Of a stretch of 64,000 nucleotides of DNA, positions 23,952 to 33,726 are shown in pieces. The stretch comes from JADJPO01 sp963825645. Lineage in GTDB: Bacteria; Actinomycetota; Actinomycetes; Actinomycetales; Kineosporiaceae. The position numbers were made by a program, and so were the translations under genes. The stretch spans positions 248,001-312,000 of the forward strand of contig CAWGTT010000008.1 of assembly GCA_963825645.1 (NCBI GenBank). Direction: 5' to 3'. Each line of letters opens with the position of its first letter. Within the stretch, counting starts at the first letter, position 1. The notes under the pieces are model-generated. The model ran no database searches. It was given only the letters and a program-made list of their open reading frames with translations, and had not been told where the DNA came from.

Positions 23952-26396
23952 TCAGCGTTCCTCGATCGACCCGGCATCGACCAGGGCCGCCACCGTTCGG
24001 GCCACACGAGCCGGCGACAGCTGGGACCCGCCGGGTTCGCTGACGTAGAGCACGTCCACGGCCTGCCCGGCGTGGGTGGCCACGTGCGCCGAACGCAGGT
24101 CGACCCCGAGGCCGGCGAGCGCGGAGCCCAGCGCGTGCAACAGACCTGGGCGGTCCGCGGCGCGCACCTCCAGCACGGTGGCCTCGACCGAGGCCCGCGG
24201 CAGCAGCACTACTTTGGCCCGGGCCGAGGCCCCCGGCACCGGCCGGTAGCCGGCATCGCGTCGCATCAGCCGGTCGAGCACGCTGCGGTCGCCGTCGGCG
24301 AGCCGGCGCAGGTCGGTCTCCAGCGTCGCGGGATCAGGCACGGCGCTCGGCCCGCAGTCGACGTACCAGGTGTCGACGGCGATCTCGCCGCGGTGCACCT
24401 CGCCGGACGCCGCCGCTGCGCCGGCGACGGGTTCCGGCACCGGCAGCGTGCGTACCAGGGCCGAGCGCACCGAGAGCCGGAAGGCGGCCAGGGTTCCGGC
24501 GATGTCCGCGAGCAGGCCGGGGCGGTCCGGGGCGACCACGCTCACCACGTGCAGGTCGTGGAAGCTGCTCACCGCGACGTGCGGACGCCCGTCGGCGACC
24601 GCGGCCTCCACCAGCCTGGCCTCGGCATCGGTGATCGGGGCCGGTCCGGGCGGTGACTTGCCCTCGAGGACCGAACGGGCCCGCCGGACCAGGTCATCAA
24701 CCAGCCGGGCCCGCCACGGCGTCCAGGCCGCGGGGCCGGCAGCGATCGCGTCGGCCTCGGTGAGGGCGCGCAGCAGGTCCAGCACCTCGGACCGCCCGTC
24801 GACCGCCTCGACAAGTGCAGCCACGGTGCGCGGGTCGTCCGGGTCGCGCCGCGTCGCCAGCTCGACCAGGGTCAGGTGCTCGCGGACCAGACGCTGCACG
24901 ACAGCGACGTCCTCCTCGGCGAGGCCGATTCGGCGAGCGGCTCCGGCGGCCAGCGGCGCACCGGTCTGAGAGTGGTCGTGCACGCCGGGCAGCTTGCCGA
25001 TGTCATGTAGCAGTGCAGCGACCAGCAGCAGGTCCGGGCGGGCCACGTGGCGCAGGAGCCCGCTCGCCTCGACCACGGTCTGCACCAGATGCCGGTCCAC
25101 CGTGTGCCGGTGGATGGCGTTGCGCTGCGGGCGGTTACGCACTCCCGTCCACTCCGGGAACCACGCGGTGGTGAGGCCGGCCAGGTCCAGGGTCTCCCAG
25201 ACCCCGATCAGGGCCGGTCCGGCGCCGAGCAGGTCGATCAGCGCCTCGCGGGCCGACTCGGGCCACGGCTGCGGCAGCGGCAGGCTCTCCTCGGCCAGGT
25301 GGGCCGCGGTCACCGGCGAGATCGGTAGGCCGCATCGGACGGCGCGCGAGGCCACGATCAGCGCGAGCACCGGGTCGGTCTCCGGCCGCACACCGGTGCC
25401 GAGGACGACCTCGCCGTCGTGCTCGACGACACCGTTGCCGAGCGGACGCAGCTGCGGGCGGCGCGGCCCACGGCGCATCCCGATTCGGCGGCCGGGTCGG
25501 CTCGGCATCGCCTGCCGTGCACGGCGGACGGTGATGTCGACCGCGTTCGCGACGGTGCGCCCGGCGTGCGCGACCACCGTGAGCAGCTCGTCGGCGTCGT
25601 CGACACCGACGCCGACCGCGACGGCGTCCTGGTCGGCGAGCAGCAACCGGTCGACGCCGCGGCCGGTCACCACGTGCAGCGCGTCACGGACGTCGAGCAG
25701 GAGCGTGTGCGCGGCGTCCACCTCACCGTGCGGCCGGTCGGTGGCCCAGCTCGCGGCCAGCGCGCGCAGCACGGTGACGTCGCGCAGGCCGCCCCGGGCC
25801 TCCTTGAGGTCCGGTTCGAGCAGGTTGGCGATCTCACCGAACCGCTCGACCCGTTCGACGAGCACATCGAGCAGGGCCGGAAGCCGCCGCCGGATGCCGC
25901 CTCGCCAGTCGGCCAGCAGCTGGGCCCGGGTTCGGACCACCAGGTCGTGGTCACCGGCGAGCGGGCGCAGGTCGAGCAGGCCGATTCCGGCCGAGGCGTC
26001 CACCGCGGCCACCTCTCGGCACTGCGACGGGGTCCTGACCGAGTGGTCCACCCTCAGACCGCTGTCCCACAGCGGGTACCAGAGCCGGTCGGCAAGGGCG
26101 GCGACCTCGGCGTGCGGCCGACGCCCGTCGTGGACGAGCACCAGGTCGAGGTCGCTGGCCGGCCCGGTGTCCCCACGCGCGACGCTGCCCACCGCAGCCA
26201 GGGCGATCCCGGTCTCGGCCCGGGCACGGCCGGCATTGGGCATCTGTGTGGGGCGGTCGACGGCCTCGCGCCACGCCTGTCCCAGCGCCCGCTCGACCAA
26301 CGAGGTCATCGCGAGCCGCCTGGTGGGGCCGGGGGGGCCACCCCGCAGGGCCAGCGCCAGTCGTTCACGACGCAGGTCCTGCGGGGCGCCTCCCAC
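23952..26396 (-). CDS. glnD: PII uridylyltransferase/uridylyl-removing enzyme-like protein
   Basis: 814 aa from GTG 26396. Domains in order: nucleotidyltransferase (GSVARGDTGPASDLDLVLVHDG, ~residues 70-92), the GlnD linker domain (EPDLKEARGGLRDV), an HD domain (LLHDIGKLPGVHDHSQTG) and two C-terminal ACT domains (VVAPDRPGLLADIAG; VRAADRPGLLHALGS). In actinobacteria GlnD adenylylates and de-adenylylates PII in response to nitrogen status. ATG 26309 would cut into a conserved helix, so the GTG is preferred. It is third in the amt-glnB-glnD operon. Confidence 0.92.
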   Translation of the reverse strand: MGGAPQDLRRERLALALRGGPPGPTRRLAMTSLVERALGQAWREAVDRPTQMPNAGRARAETGIALAAVGSVARGDTGPASDLDLVLVHDGRRPHAEVAALADRLWYPLWDSGLRVDHSVRTPSQCREVAAVDASAGIGLLDLRPLAGDHDLVVRTRAQLLADWRGGIRRRLPALLDVLVERVERFGEIANLLEPDLKEARGGLRDVTVLRALAASWATDRPHGEVDAAHTLLLDVRDALHVVTGRGVDRLLLADQDAVAVGVGVDDADELLTVVAHAGRTVANAVDITVRRARQAMPSRPGRRIGMRRGPRRPQLRPLGNGVVEHDGEVVLGTGVRPETDPVLALIVASRAVRCGLPISPVTAAHLAEESLPLPQPWPESAREALIDLLGAGPALIGVWETLDLAGLTTAWFPEWTGVRNRPQRNAIHRHTVDRHLVQTVVEASGLLRHVARPDLLLVAALLHDIGKLPGVHDHSQTGAPLAAGAARRIGLAEEDVAVVQRLVREHLTLVELATRRDPDDPRTVAALVEAVDGRSEVLDLLRALTEADAIAAGPAAWTPWRARLVDDLVRRARSVLEGKSPPGPAPITDAEARLVEAAVADGRPHVAVSSFHDLHVVSVVAPDRPGLLADIAGTLAAFRLSVRSALVRTLPVPEPVAGAAAASGEVHRGEIAVDTWYVDCGPSAVPDPATLETDLRRLADGDRSVLDRLMRRDAGYRPVPGASARAKVVLLPRASVEATVLEVRAADRPGLLHALGSALAGLGVDLRSAHVATHAGQAVDVLYVSEPGGSQLSPARVARTVAALVDAGSIEER

Positions 26397-26457
26397 CCAC
26401 GGGCGCCCTCTGGCGGCGCCTAGACCCCGAGTGCTGGCCCCCCCATCGTGCGCCCCG

Positions 26458-26796
26458 TCAGAGCGCGTCGACGCCGTGCTCACCCGTGCGTACCCGGACC
26501 ACGTCGTCGATCGGAGCGGTCCAGACCTTCCCGTCACCGATCCGTCCGGTCTGGGCGCTCTTGACGATGACGTCGACCACGTCGCCGGCGTCGGCATCGT
26601 CCACGAGTACCTCGAGCCGGACCTTCGGCACCAGGTCGACGGTGTACTCGGCGCCCCGGTAGACCTCGGTGTGGCCGCGCTGACGGCCGTACCCGCTGGA
26701 CTCGCTGACAGTCATGCCCTGGACACCGAACGCCTCGAGTGCCGACTTCACCTCGTCGAGCTTGTGCGGCTTGATGATCGCCGTAATGAGCCTCAT
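26458..26796 (-). CDS. glnB: Nitrogen regulatory protein PII
   Basis: 112 aa from ATG 26796 (ATGA overlap with amt). Trimeric signal protein that binds ATP/ADP and 2-oxoglutarate. MRLITAIIKPHKLDEVK, the T-loop ending in RGAEY with Y51 as the modification site, and GRIGDGKVW are all present. Coupled to amt, so it is the GlnK-type PII that plugs the ammonium channel. Modified by the glnD product downstream. Confidence 0.96.
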   Translation of the reverse strand: MRLITAIIKPHKLDEVKSALEAFGVQGMTVSESSGYGRQRGHTEVYRGAEYTVDLVPKVRLEVLVDDADAGDVVDVIVKSAQTGRIGDGKVWTAPIDDVVRVRTGEHGVDAL

Positions 26797-28070
26797 GCCG
26801 ACACCTCCGTCGTCTTGCGGGCCGCCGATGCCGAGTTGTGGCTGGCGCCGCTGAGCGTTCCGACCTCGTAGGCGGTCTCGGCGTGCAGGCTGTAGTCCAG
26901 ACCGTCTCGCTCGACCTCCTCGCTCACCCGCAGGCCGCCGGAGAACAGCCCGACCACCTTGGCGATGATGAAGGTCACGACGAAGGAGTACGCCACCGAT
27001 GCGGCCACCGCCGCCGCCTGCTTGCCCATCAGGGAGAGCCCGCCACCGTAGAACAGGCCGTCCGCCCCGCCGATGACGGCGGTGCCCAGGAGGCCGATCA
27101 ACAGAGCACCGAGCACACCGCCGACCAAGTGGACGCCGACCACGTCGAGCGCGTCGTCGTATCCGAAGCGGAACTTCAGACCGACGGCGAGGGAGCAGAC
27201 GATGCCCGCGGTGAAGCCCAGCGCGATCGCACCGACCGGGCTGACGAACGCACATGCCGGGGTGATGGCGACCAGTCCGGCCACGGCACCGGAGGCGGCA
27301 CCCAGCGTGGTCGGGTGCCCGTCGCGGATCCGCTCGACGAGCAGCCAGCCGAGCACCGCGGCCGCCGCGGCGGTGTTGGTGGTCATGAACGCGATCGCCG
27401 CGGTCTCACCGGCGCCCAGCGCGGAACCGGCGTTGAAGCCGAACCAGCCGAACCACAGCAACGCGGCGCCGAGCAGCACGAACGGCAGGTTGTGCGGGCG
27501 CATCGGCTCTTTGGGCCAGCCGCGCCGCTTGCCGATCACGATCACCAGGGCCAGGGCGGCGGCTCCCGCGTTGGCGTGGACGACGGTTCCGCCGGCGAAG
27601 TCCTCGGCGCCCAGGCTGAACAGCCAGCCGTTCTCCGCCCACACCCAGTGGGCGACCGGCGAGTACACCAGCACCGACCAGAGGGCCACGATCGCGATGA
27701 AGGGAGCGAACTTGATCCGGTCCGCTATCGCGCCGGTGAACAGAGCGGGGGTGATGATGGCGAACATGGCCTGGAACATGACGAAGGCCAGCACCGGGAT
27801 GCCATCCTCGCCGGTCACCTCGCCGATGGTGCCGTTCAGCCCAAGGTGGGAGAAGTCACCGATGAAGGCACCCCCCGGACCGAACGCCAGTGAGTAGCCG
27901 ATCAGCACCCATAGGACGCCGACCACCGCAATGGTGACGAAGTTCATCATCAGCATGTTCAGAACGTTCTTGCCGCGGACCATGCCGCCGTAGAAGAACG
28001 CCAGGCCGGGCGTCATGAGCAGCACGAGAGCCGCGCTGGTCAGCACCCATGCGGTGTCTCCGGTATTCAT
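26793..28070 (-). CDS. amt: Ammonium transporter
   Basis: 425 aa from ATG 28070, with a GAGAGG ribosome site. About eleven transmembrane helices. Amt residues include LVLLMTPGLAFFYGGMVR near the N-terminus, AHWVWAENGWLFSLGAEDFAGGTVVH (twin-His pore, first His) and the later GVHLVGGVLGALL (second His). First gene of amt-glnB-glnD, behind a GlnR-like operator at 28158-28195. Confidence 0.96.
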   Translation of the reverse strand: MNTGDTAWVLTSAALVLLMTPGLAFFYGGMVRGKNVLNMLMMNFVTIAVVGVLWVLIGYSLAFGPGGAFIGDFSHLGLNGTIGEVTGEDGIPVLAFVMFQAMFAIITPALFTGAIADRIKFAPFIAIVALWSVLVYSPVAHWVWAENGWLFSLGAEDFAGGTVVHANAGAAALALVIVIGKRRGWPKEPMRPHNLPFVLLGAALLWFGWFGFNAGSALGAGETAAIAFMTTNTAAAAAVLGWLLVERIRDGHPTTLGAASGAVAGLVAITPACAFVSPVGAIALGFTAGIVCSLAVGLKFRFGYDDALDVVGVHLVGGVLGALLIGLLGTAVIGGADGLFYGGGLSLMGKQAAAVAASVAYSFVVTFIIAKVVGLFSGGLRVSEEVERDGLDYSLHAETAYEVGTLSGASHNSASAARKTTEVSA

Positions 28071-28157
28071 GCGTACCTCTCTCTGGAGGATTCCGTGGGT
28101 TCTCGAGGAGCAGTGCCACGTCCCTGGGGCCACCGCGAACTACCGTTCCGTCCCTGT

Positions 28158-28195
28158 GTTTCCCGCGTTCACCGTGTGTGTTACGGGCGTGTGAC
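28158..28195 (-). promoter_or_regulatory. Probable GlnR-type operator upstream of amt-glnB-glnD
   Basis: On the minus strand the half-sites GTCAC, GTAAC, GGTGA and GAAAC follow each other with exactly six bases between them. This matches the published GlnR pattern gTnAc-n6-GaAAc-n6-gTnAc-n6-GaAAc well at three of four half-sites. It lies 88-125 bases before the amt ATG. The GlnR gene is not in the window. Confidence 0.6.
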
Positions 28196-28234
28196 GGACA
28201 CGTGGCCCGAGTGAAACCTGGGTTTCCCGGACCC

Positions 28235-29428
28235 TCAGCTCAAGAGCGCGTCGACGAACGTCTCGGGCTCGAACGGCGCCAGGTCATCGGGACCCTCGCC
28301 GAGACCGACCAGCTTCACCGGCACACCGAGGGCGCGCTGGACGGCGACGACGATCCCGCCCTTGGCGGTGCCGTCGAGCTTGGTGAGCACGATCCCGGTC
28401 ACGTCGACCACGTCGGAGAAGACCCGGGCCTGGTTCATGCCGTTCTGGCCGGTGGTCGCGTCGAGCACCAGCAGCACCTCGTCCACCGGGCCGTGCTTGG
28501 CAATCACGCGCTTGATCTTCCCGAGCTCGTCCATCAGGCCGACCTTGTTCTGCAGCCGGCCGGCCGTGTCGATCAGGACCACGTCGACCTCGGCCTCGAT
28601 CCCGGCCCTCACCGCGTCGAACGCGACGGATGCCGGATCGGCGCCGGTGTCGCTGCGCACGGTCGGCACCCCGACCCGCTCCCCCCAGGTCGTCAGCTGG
28701 TCGGCGGCCGCGGCCCGGAACGTGTCGGCAGCGCCGAGCAGCACGTCCTTGTCCTCGGCGACGAGCACCCGGGCCAGCTTGCCCACCGTGGTCGTCTTTC
28801 CGGTGCCGTTCACCCCGACCACCAGGACGACGGCGGGCCGGCCCTCGGCGATGTGCCGGTCGACGGCCAGCGACCGGTCCATCCCCGGCTCCACCGCGGC
28901 GAGCAGCTGGGTCCGCAGCATGGAGCGCACCTGCTCGGGGTCACGCGTGCCGAGGGTGGCCACCTCTCGACGAAGCCCGTCGATGATCTCGGCCGATGCC
29001 CCGGCGCCGATGTCCGCCAGCAGCAGGGTGTCCTCGATCTCCTCCCAAGTGTCCTCATCGATCGTGTCCCGGGCGAGCAGGGCCAGCAGGCCCTGCCCGA
29101 TCGCGCTGTTCGACCGGGCCAGGCGCTGACGTAGCCGTGCCATCCGGCCGAGCACCGGTTCGGGGCGCTCCAGAGTGGGCGCGACCGGCTCGGTGAGCTC
29201 CTCGAGCGCCGGCCCCGTGGGCCGATCCAGGACGGCGGTGTCACTCGACCTCGGCCCCTCGTCCTGTGCCAGCGGTCCGGACGGGGCGCCCGGCAGCGCG
29301 GTGCCACCCTCATCGGGTGCGGGCGGCAGCGGGCCGCGGCGCCGACGGGCGCCGACCAGCAGGGCGACGGACAGGACGGCGAGGACGGCGACCGCGACGA
29401 CGGCGATCGCGAGGAAGTCGAGGTTCAC
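28235..29428 (-). CDS. ftsY: Signal recognition particle receptor FtsY
   Basis: 397 aa from GTG 29428. An N-terminal membrane helix (FLAIAVVAVAVLAVLSVALLV) as in other actinobacterial FtsY, a ~70-residue acidic/Pro linker, then the NG domain with GVNGTGKTTT (~residue 205), LGAADTFRAAA, DTAGRLQNK and LTKLDGTAKGG. Receptor for the Ffh complex. Its start overlaps the stop of the small membrane protein upstream (GTGA). Confidence 0.95.
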   Translation of the reverse strand: MNLDFLAIAVVAVAVLAVLSVALLVGARRRRGPLPPAPDEGGTALPGAPSGPLAQDEGPRSSDTAVLDRPTGPALEELTEPVAPTLERPEPVLGRMARLRQRLARSNSAIGQGLLALLARDTIDEDTWEEIEDTLLLADIGAGASAEIIDGLRREVATLGTRDPEQVRSMLRTQLLAAVEPGMDRSLAVDRHIAEGRPAVVLVVGVNGTGKTTTVGKLARVLVAEDKDVLLGAADTFRAAAADQLTTWGERVGVPTVRSDTGADPASVAFDAVRAGIEAEVDVVLIDTAGRLQNKVGLMDELGKIKRVIAKHGPVDEVLLVLDATTGQNGMNQARVFSDVVDVTGIVLTKLDGTAKGGIVVAVQRALGVPVKLVGLGEGPDDLAPFEPETFVDALLS

Positions 29429-29856
29429 CGGGCGATTGTCCCGGAGACTCCCGTCACTGGAGTAGCCAGCGGCGAGCCCTGCTGGCGAGGAGGCTGTTGA
29501 CCCAGCTCCGGCGCAGGGGTCTGGCTGGGTTCGGCGGTCCCCTGCGCTGAATCCGCGGCGTCCGCCTCGGAACCGGAACCCTCTGCGGCACCGGGATTCT
29601 CACGGTCCTGCCGCGCGGCGCCGGGACGCAGGTCACGCGCCGTCGACCGAGCTGCCTCGGCCGCGGTGCGCGCCGTGGCAGCGGCGGTTCGGGCCCGCCG
29701 GCGCGCGCCCCGGGTCAGCTGTTCACCTTCCGGAGTAAGCACCCCGGACCCCCGCCGAATGGGATCGGCTGCCGCCTGGACGATCACCCAGAGCGCCAAG
29801 GACACGACGACAAGCATCCCCACCACGATCGCGATCACGACTCTACGTTGCCCCAT
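29425..29856 (-). CDS. Small single-pass membrane protein upstream of ftsY
   Basis: 143 aa from ATG 29856. One N-terminal helix (VVIAIVVGMLVVVSLALWVIV) followed by an Arg/Ala-rich helical stretch and a Gln/Pro/Ser/Glu-rich tail. No known domain recognised. The GTGA overlap with ftsY supports that it is translated and coupled to SRP-receptor expression. Confidence 0.65.
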   Translation of the reverse strand: MGQRRVVIAIVVGMLVVVSLALWVIVQAAADPIRRGSGVLTPEGEQLTRGARRRARTAAATARTAAEAARSTARDLRPGAARQDRENPGAAEGSGSEADAADSAQGTAEPSQTPAPELGQQPPRQQGSPLATPVTGVSGTIAR

Positions 29857-30024
29857 CAGTCACACCAGTCCCACCGAAGTGGGGTGATTGTTACAGAGAT
29901 GTCGCCCACGTCACCGGGGGAGACCGTCGACGCGTAGGTGGAGTTGGCCCCGGGCGAACCCCTCACACGCGGCCTTCAGGATATCGGCAGATGACCGCCG
30001 ACGACGAAGCGCACGGCGCGCGAA

Positions 30025-33000
30025 TCAGGCCGGCTGATCCTCGCGCAGCCGCTGGCTGACCACCGTGGTCACACCGTCACCGCGCATGGTCACCCCATAG
30101 AGGGCGTCGGCGACCTCCATGGTGCGCTTCTGGTGGGTCACCACGATCAGCTGGCTCGAGGCCCGCAGCTCCTCCAGGATCGTGATCAGCCGGCCCAGGT
30201 TGGTGTCGTCGAGCGCCGCCTCGACCTCGTCGAGCACGTAGAACGGGCTCGGCCGGGCCTTGAAGATCGCTATCAGGAGGGCCACTGCGGTCAGCGAGCG
30301 CTCACCGCCGGAGAGCAGCGAGAGCCGCTTGACCTTCTTGCCGGGCGGGCGCGCCTCGACGTCCAGCCCGGTGGCCAGCATGTCAGAGGGGTCGGTGAGG
30401 ATCAGCCGGCCCTCGCCCCCGGGGAACAGCCGCGCGAAGACCCCTTCGAACTCGCGGGCGGTGTCGTGGTAGGCCTCGGTGAACACCTGCTCGACCCGCT
30501 CGTCGACCTCCTTGACGATGTCCAGCAGGTCCTTGCGCGAGGCCTTGAGGTCCTCCAGCTGAGCGGTGAGGAACTTGTGCCGCTCCTCCAGCGCCGCGAA
30601 CTCCTCCAGCGCCAGCGGGTTGACCGTTCCGAGCAGCGACAGCGCCCGCTCGGCAGCCCGAAGACGCTTCTCCTGCTCGCTGCGAACGAACGGCACCTGG
30701 GCCGGCACGTCCTCGTCCGGTCCCGTCGAGCCCTGTGAGCCGGCCACAACGAGCACCGGCTGGTGCGGCCCGTACTCCTCGACGAGGACATCCGGGTCCA
30801 GGCCGAGCTCGTCGGCGCATCGTTCACGCAGGGCGTCGATCCGCATCCGCTGCTCTGCCCGGGCCACCTCGTCGCGGTGCACCACATCGGTGAGCCGGGC
30901 CAGCTCCTCGGCCAGCCCGGACACCTGTTCGCGGACCCCGCCGAGCTCGGTGTCGAAGCGCTGCCGCTCGCCGTCCGCCGCCGCCCGCAGCTGCTCCGCC
31001 CGGACCAGGCAGCCCTCCACGACGGCAAGGGTGAACTCGGCACCGACCAGCACGGCTCCGGCGCTCTCCACCTGACGCCGCCGCCGCTCCTCGCGGGCCA
31101 CGGCCCGCGCCCTCGCCGCCCGTTCGGCCGCGGCGGCCGTGCGCAGCTGCTCGGCCCGCCCGGCCAGGGCGCGGGCCCGCTCCTCGGCGGTGCGCAGCGA
31201 CAGCCTGGTGTCCATCTCCGTCGCCCGGGACGCGGACGCCGCTGCGGCGAGGTGGTCCCGCTCCTGCGTGGAGGGCTCCTCGTCGTGTCCGTCCGACTCC
31301 ACGGCCTCCTGCGCCGCCTCGAGCCGAGCCTGCAGCTCCTCGAGCACCTGCCGGTCCCCGGCCAGTCCGAGCTGGTTCTCCTCCATCGCCTTTCGCGCCC
31401 GATCGGCCTCGGCCCGCGCCGACCTGGCGGTCGAACCGAGCTGGCCGAGCCGTTCAGCCACCGCGGCCAGCCGCGCGTCGGAGTCGTGCAACGCGTCCAG
31501 CGTCCGCTCGGCCCGTTCCTGCGCCGCCTCGAGCCGGGACTGCGCGGCGTGGACGGCGAACCGGGCCTGCTCGCCTGCGCGGGTGGCTGCGGCCACCTGG
31601 TCGGCGGCCTCGTCGACGGCGGCCTGCACCTCGATCAGGGACGGCGCCGCCGCCGACCCGCCGCGAAGGAAGGTGGCCGAGACCAGGTCCCCCTCCAGGG
31701 TCGCCACGACCAGGTCCGGATGGCGACGGACGAGCTCGTGGGCGACCTCCAGGTCCGCGGCCACGAGCACGTCGCCGAGCAACCGGTCCAGGGCGGCCGC
31801 CATCGACGAGGGCCCGCGGACCAGCGACCGGGCCGAGCGACATCCGGCCGGGGTGTCGCTGCATGCGGCGAGCGCCCGGTCCGGCGTGGCGGCAGACCCG
31901 ACCACCACGCCCGCCCGGCCGCCGTCCTCGGTCTTCAGCAGGTGGATCGCGGCCAGGGCCTCGGCCGCGGAGTCGACCACCACGGCGTCCGCGGCCGGAC
32001 CCAGGGCCGCGGCCACCGCGTTCTCGTAGCCGGGCTCGACCTGAAGCAGCGCCGCGACCGACCCGAGCAGGCCGCTCAGTCGCCCGGTCGCGGCGAGCAG
32101 GGTGCCCGCGCCGTCCTTGCGGTGCAGACCCAGCTCGAGCGCCTCGCGGCGCGCGGTCCACGTGGAGTGGTCCTTCTCGGCCGCCTGTTCCGCGACCCGG
32201 GCGCCGTCCAGCTCGGCGCGGGCGGCCTCGAGCTCGCCACCGGCGGACTCGTGCTCGGCGTCCAGGTCCTCCTCGCCCGCCTCGACGCCGGCCACCTGGG
32301 CCTCGACGGCGGTGAACTCCTGCTGGGCCGCCTCGGCCCGCGCCTCGGCCTCGGCGATCTGCTCGCTCAGGCGCGCCTGCTGCTCCGTGCCCGCCTCGAG
32401 CCGGCTGCGGCGGGCGGCCACCTGGCCGGAGAGCCGGGCCAGGCCCTCGCGACGGTCGGCGGCGGCGCGCAGCAGCCCGGCCAACCGGCGCTCCTCCTCG
32501 CTCTCGGCGCGCTCGGCGCTGTGGCGTTCCTCGACCGCCTGGGCCAGGGCCTCGCGGGCGGCCTCGACCTCCTCGATCAGCGCCTGCTCCTGCTCGTGGA
32601 CGGCGAGGGCCTGCGCCTCGAGCTCCTCCGGGTCGCGGCCCGGGCTCCGCTCGGAGTCACTGGCTTCGCCGAGCAGCCTGCGCCGGTCGGCGGCGAGCGA
32701 CGCCGTACCCCGTACCCGCTCGCGCAGGCTGGACAGCCGGTACCAGGTCTCCTGGGCGCGGGCGAGGCGGGGCGCGGCCTGAGCGGCGTGCGCCTCGAGC
32801 TCGGCCAGTGTGGTGCGGCCCGCGGTCAGGGCCGCCTCGACCTCCTCGCGGCGGGCCCGGAGCGCGGTCTCGTCGGCCACCTCGGCCGCCAGGGTGGCCA
32901 CCAGCTCCACCAGGTCGTCGGCGAGCAACCGGGCCCGGGCGTCGCGCAGGTCGGCCTGCACCGCCGCGGCGCGCCGGGCCACCTCGGCCTGACGGCCGAG

Positions 33001-33612
33001 CGGCTTGAGCTGGCGACGGATCTCGGCGGTGAGGTCGGCCAGCCGAGTCAGGTTCGCCTGCATCGCGTCGAGCTTGCGCAAGGCCTTCTCCTTGCGCTTG
33101 CGGTGCTTGAGGACCCCGGCGGCCTCCTCGATGAAGGCGCGCCGGTCCTCGGGCGAGGCGTGCAGGACGGCGTCCAGCTGGCCCTGGCCGACGATGACGT
33201 GCATCTCCCGGCCGATCCCGGAGTCGGACAGCAGCTCCTGCACATCGAGCAGCCGGCACGGGCTGCCGTTGATCGCGTACTCGCTGCCCCCGGAGCGGAA
33301 CATCGTGCGCGAGATGGTGACCTCGGCGTAGTCGATGGGCAGCGCGCCGTCGGTATTGTCGATGGTCAGGCTCACCTCGGCCCGGCCCAGCGGCGGGCGG
33401 CCGGCGGTGCCGGCGAAGATGACGTCCTCCATCTTGCCGCCGCGCAGGCTTTTGGCCCCCTGCTCGCCCATCACCCAGGCCAGGGCGTCGACCACGTTGG
33501 ACTTGCCGGAGCCGTTCGGCCCGACGACGCAGGTGATCCCCGGCTCGAAGCGCAACGTCGTCGCCGACGCGAACGACTTGAAGCCCCGCAGGGTCATGCT
33601 CTTGAGGTGCAC
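30025..33612 (-). CDS. smc: Chromosome segregation protein SMC
   Basis: 1195 aa from GTG 33612, full length. ABC-type head split across both ends: Walker A VGPNGSGKSNVVDAL (~residue 31) at the N-terminus and the signature LSGGERSLTAVALL plus Walker B FYVLDEVEAALDD at the C-terminus. Two long Ala/Glu/Arg-rich coiled coils flank a hinge (~residues 510-660) with GLLGSVAALLQVEPGYENAV. It compacts and segregates DNA with ScpAB. The antisense frames here are composition artefacts. Confidence 0.96.
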   Translation of the reverse strand: MHLKSMTLRGFKSFASATTLRFEPGITCVVGPNGSGKSNVVDALAWVMGEQGAKSLRGGKMEDVIFAGTAGRPPLGRAEVSLTIDNTDGALPIDYAEVTISRTMFRSGGSEYAINGSPCRLLDVQELLSDSGIGREMHVIVGQGQLDAVLHASPEDRRAFIEEAAGVLKHRKRKEKALRKLDAMQANLTRLADLTAEIRRQLKPLGRQAEVARRAAAVQADLRDARARLLADDLVELVATLAAEVADETALRARREEVEAALTAGRTTLAELEAHAAQAAPRLARAQETWYRLSSLRERVRGTASLAADRRRLLGEASDSERSPGRDPEELEAQALAVHEQEQALIEEVEAAREALAQAVEERHSAERAESEEERRLAGLLRAAADRREGLARLSGQVAARRSRLEAGTEQQARLSEQIAEAEARAEAAQQEFTAVEAQVAGVEAGEEDLDAEHESAGGELEAARAELDGARVAEQAAEKDHSTWTARREALELGLHRKDGAGTLLAATGRLSGLLGSVAALLQVEPGYENAVAAALGPAADAVVVDSAAEALAAIHLLKTEDGGRAGVVVGSAATPDRALAACSDTPAGCRSARSLVRGPSSMAAALDRLLGDVLVAADLEVAHELVRRHPDLVVATLEGDLVSATFLRGGSAAAPSLIEVQAAVDEAADQVAAATRAGEQARFAVHAAQSRLEAAQERAERTLDALHDSDARLAAVAERLGQLGSTARSARAEADRARKAMEENQLGLAGDRQVLEELQARLEAAQEAVESDGHDEEPSTQERDHLAAAASASRATEMDTRLSLRTAEERARALAGRAEQLRTAAAAERAARARAVAREERRRRQVESAGAVLVGAEFTLAVVEGCLVRAEQLRAAADGERQRFDTELGGVREQVSGLAEELARLTDVVHRDEVARAEQRMRIDALRERCADELGLDPDVLVEEYGPHQPVLVVAGSQGSTGPDEDVPAQVPFVRSEQEKRLRAAERALSLLGTVNPLALEEFAALEERHKFLTAQLEDLKASRKDLLDIVKEVDERVEQVFTEAYHDTAREFEGVFARLFPGGEGRLILTDPSDMLATGLDVEARPPGKKVKRLSLLSGGERSLTAVALLIAIFKARPSPFYVLDEVEAALDDTNLGRLITILEELRASSQLIVVTHQKRTMEVADALYGVTMRGDGVTTVVSQRLREDQPA

Positions 33613-33726
33613 AGGCTCCTGCCCGGGGGTGAGGACTGCCGGTGACGACGTGTGCGGGGAAGGTCCGGTCAGCCTACCGGCCCGCTCCGGCGCTGGGCGC
33701 CAACCGGGCCGGTCGGCTCAAGAGGG

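Noticed and set aside
30763..33645. A 960-codon open frame on plus, antisense to smc
   Set aside because: It mirrors smc in the opposite strand. The GC-rich third codon positions keep antisense frames open, and the translation is low-complexity Gly/Arg/Leu without motifs.
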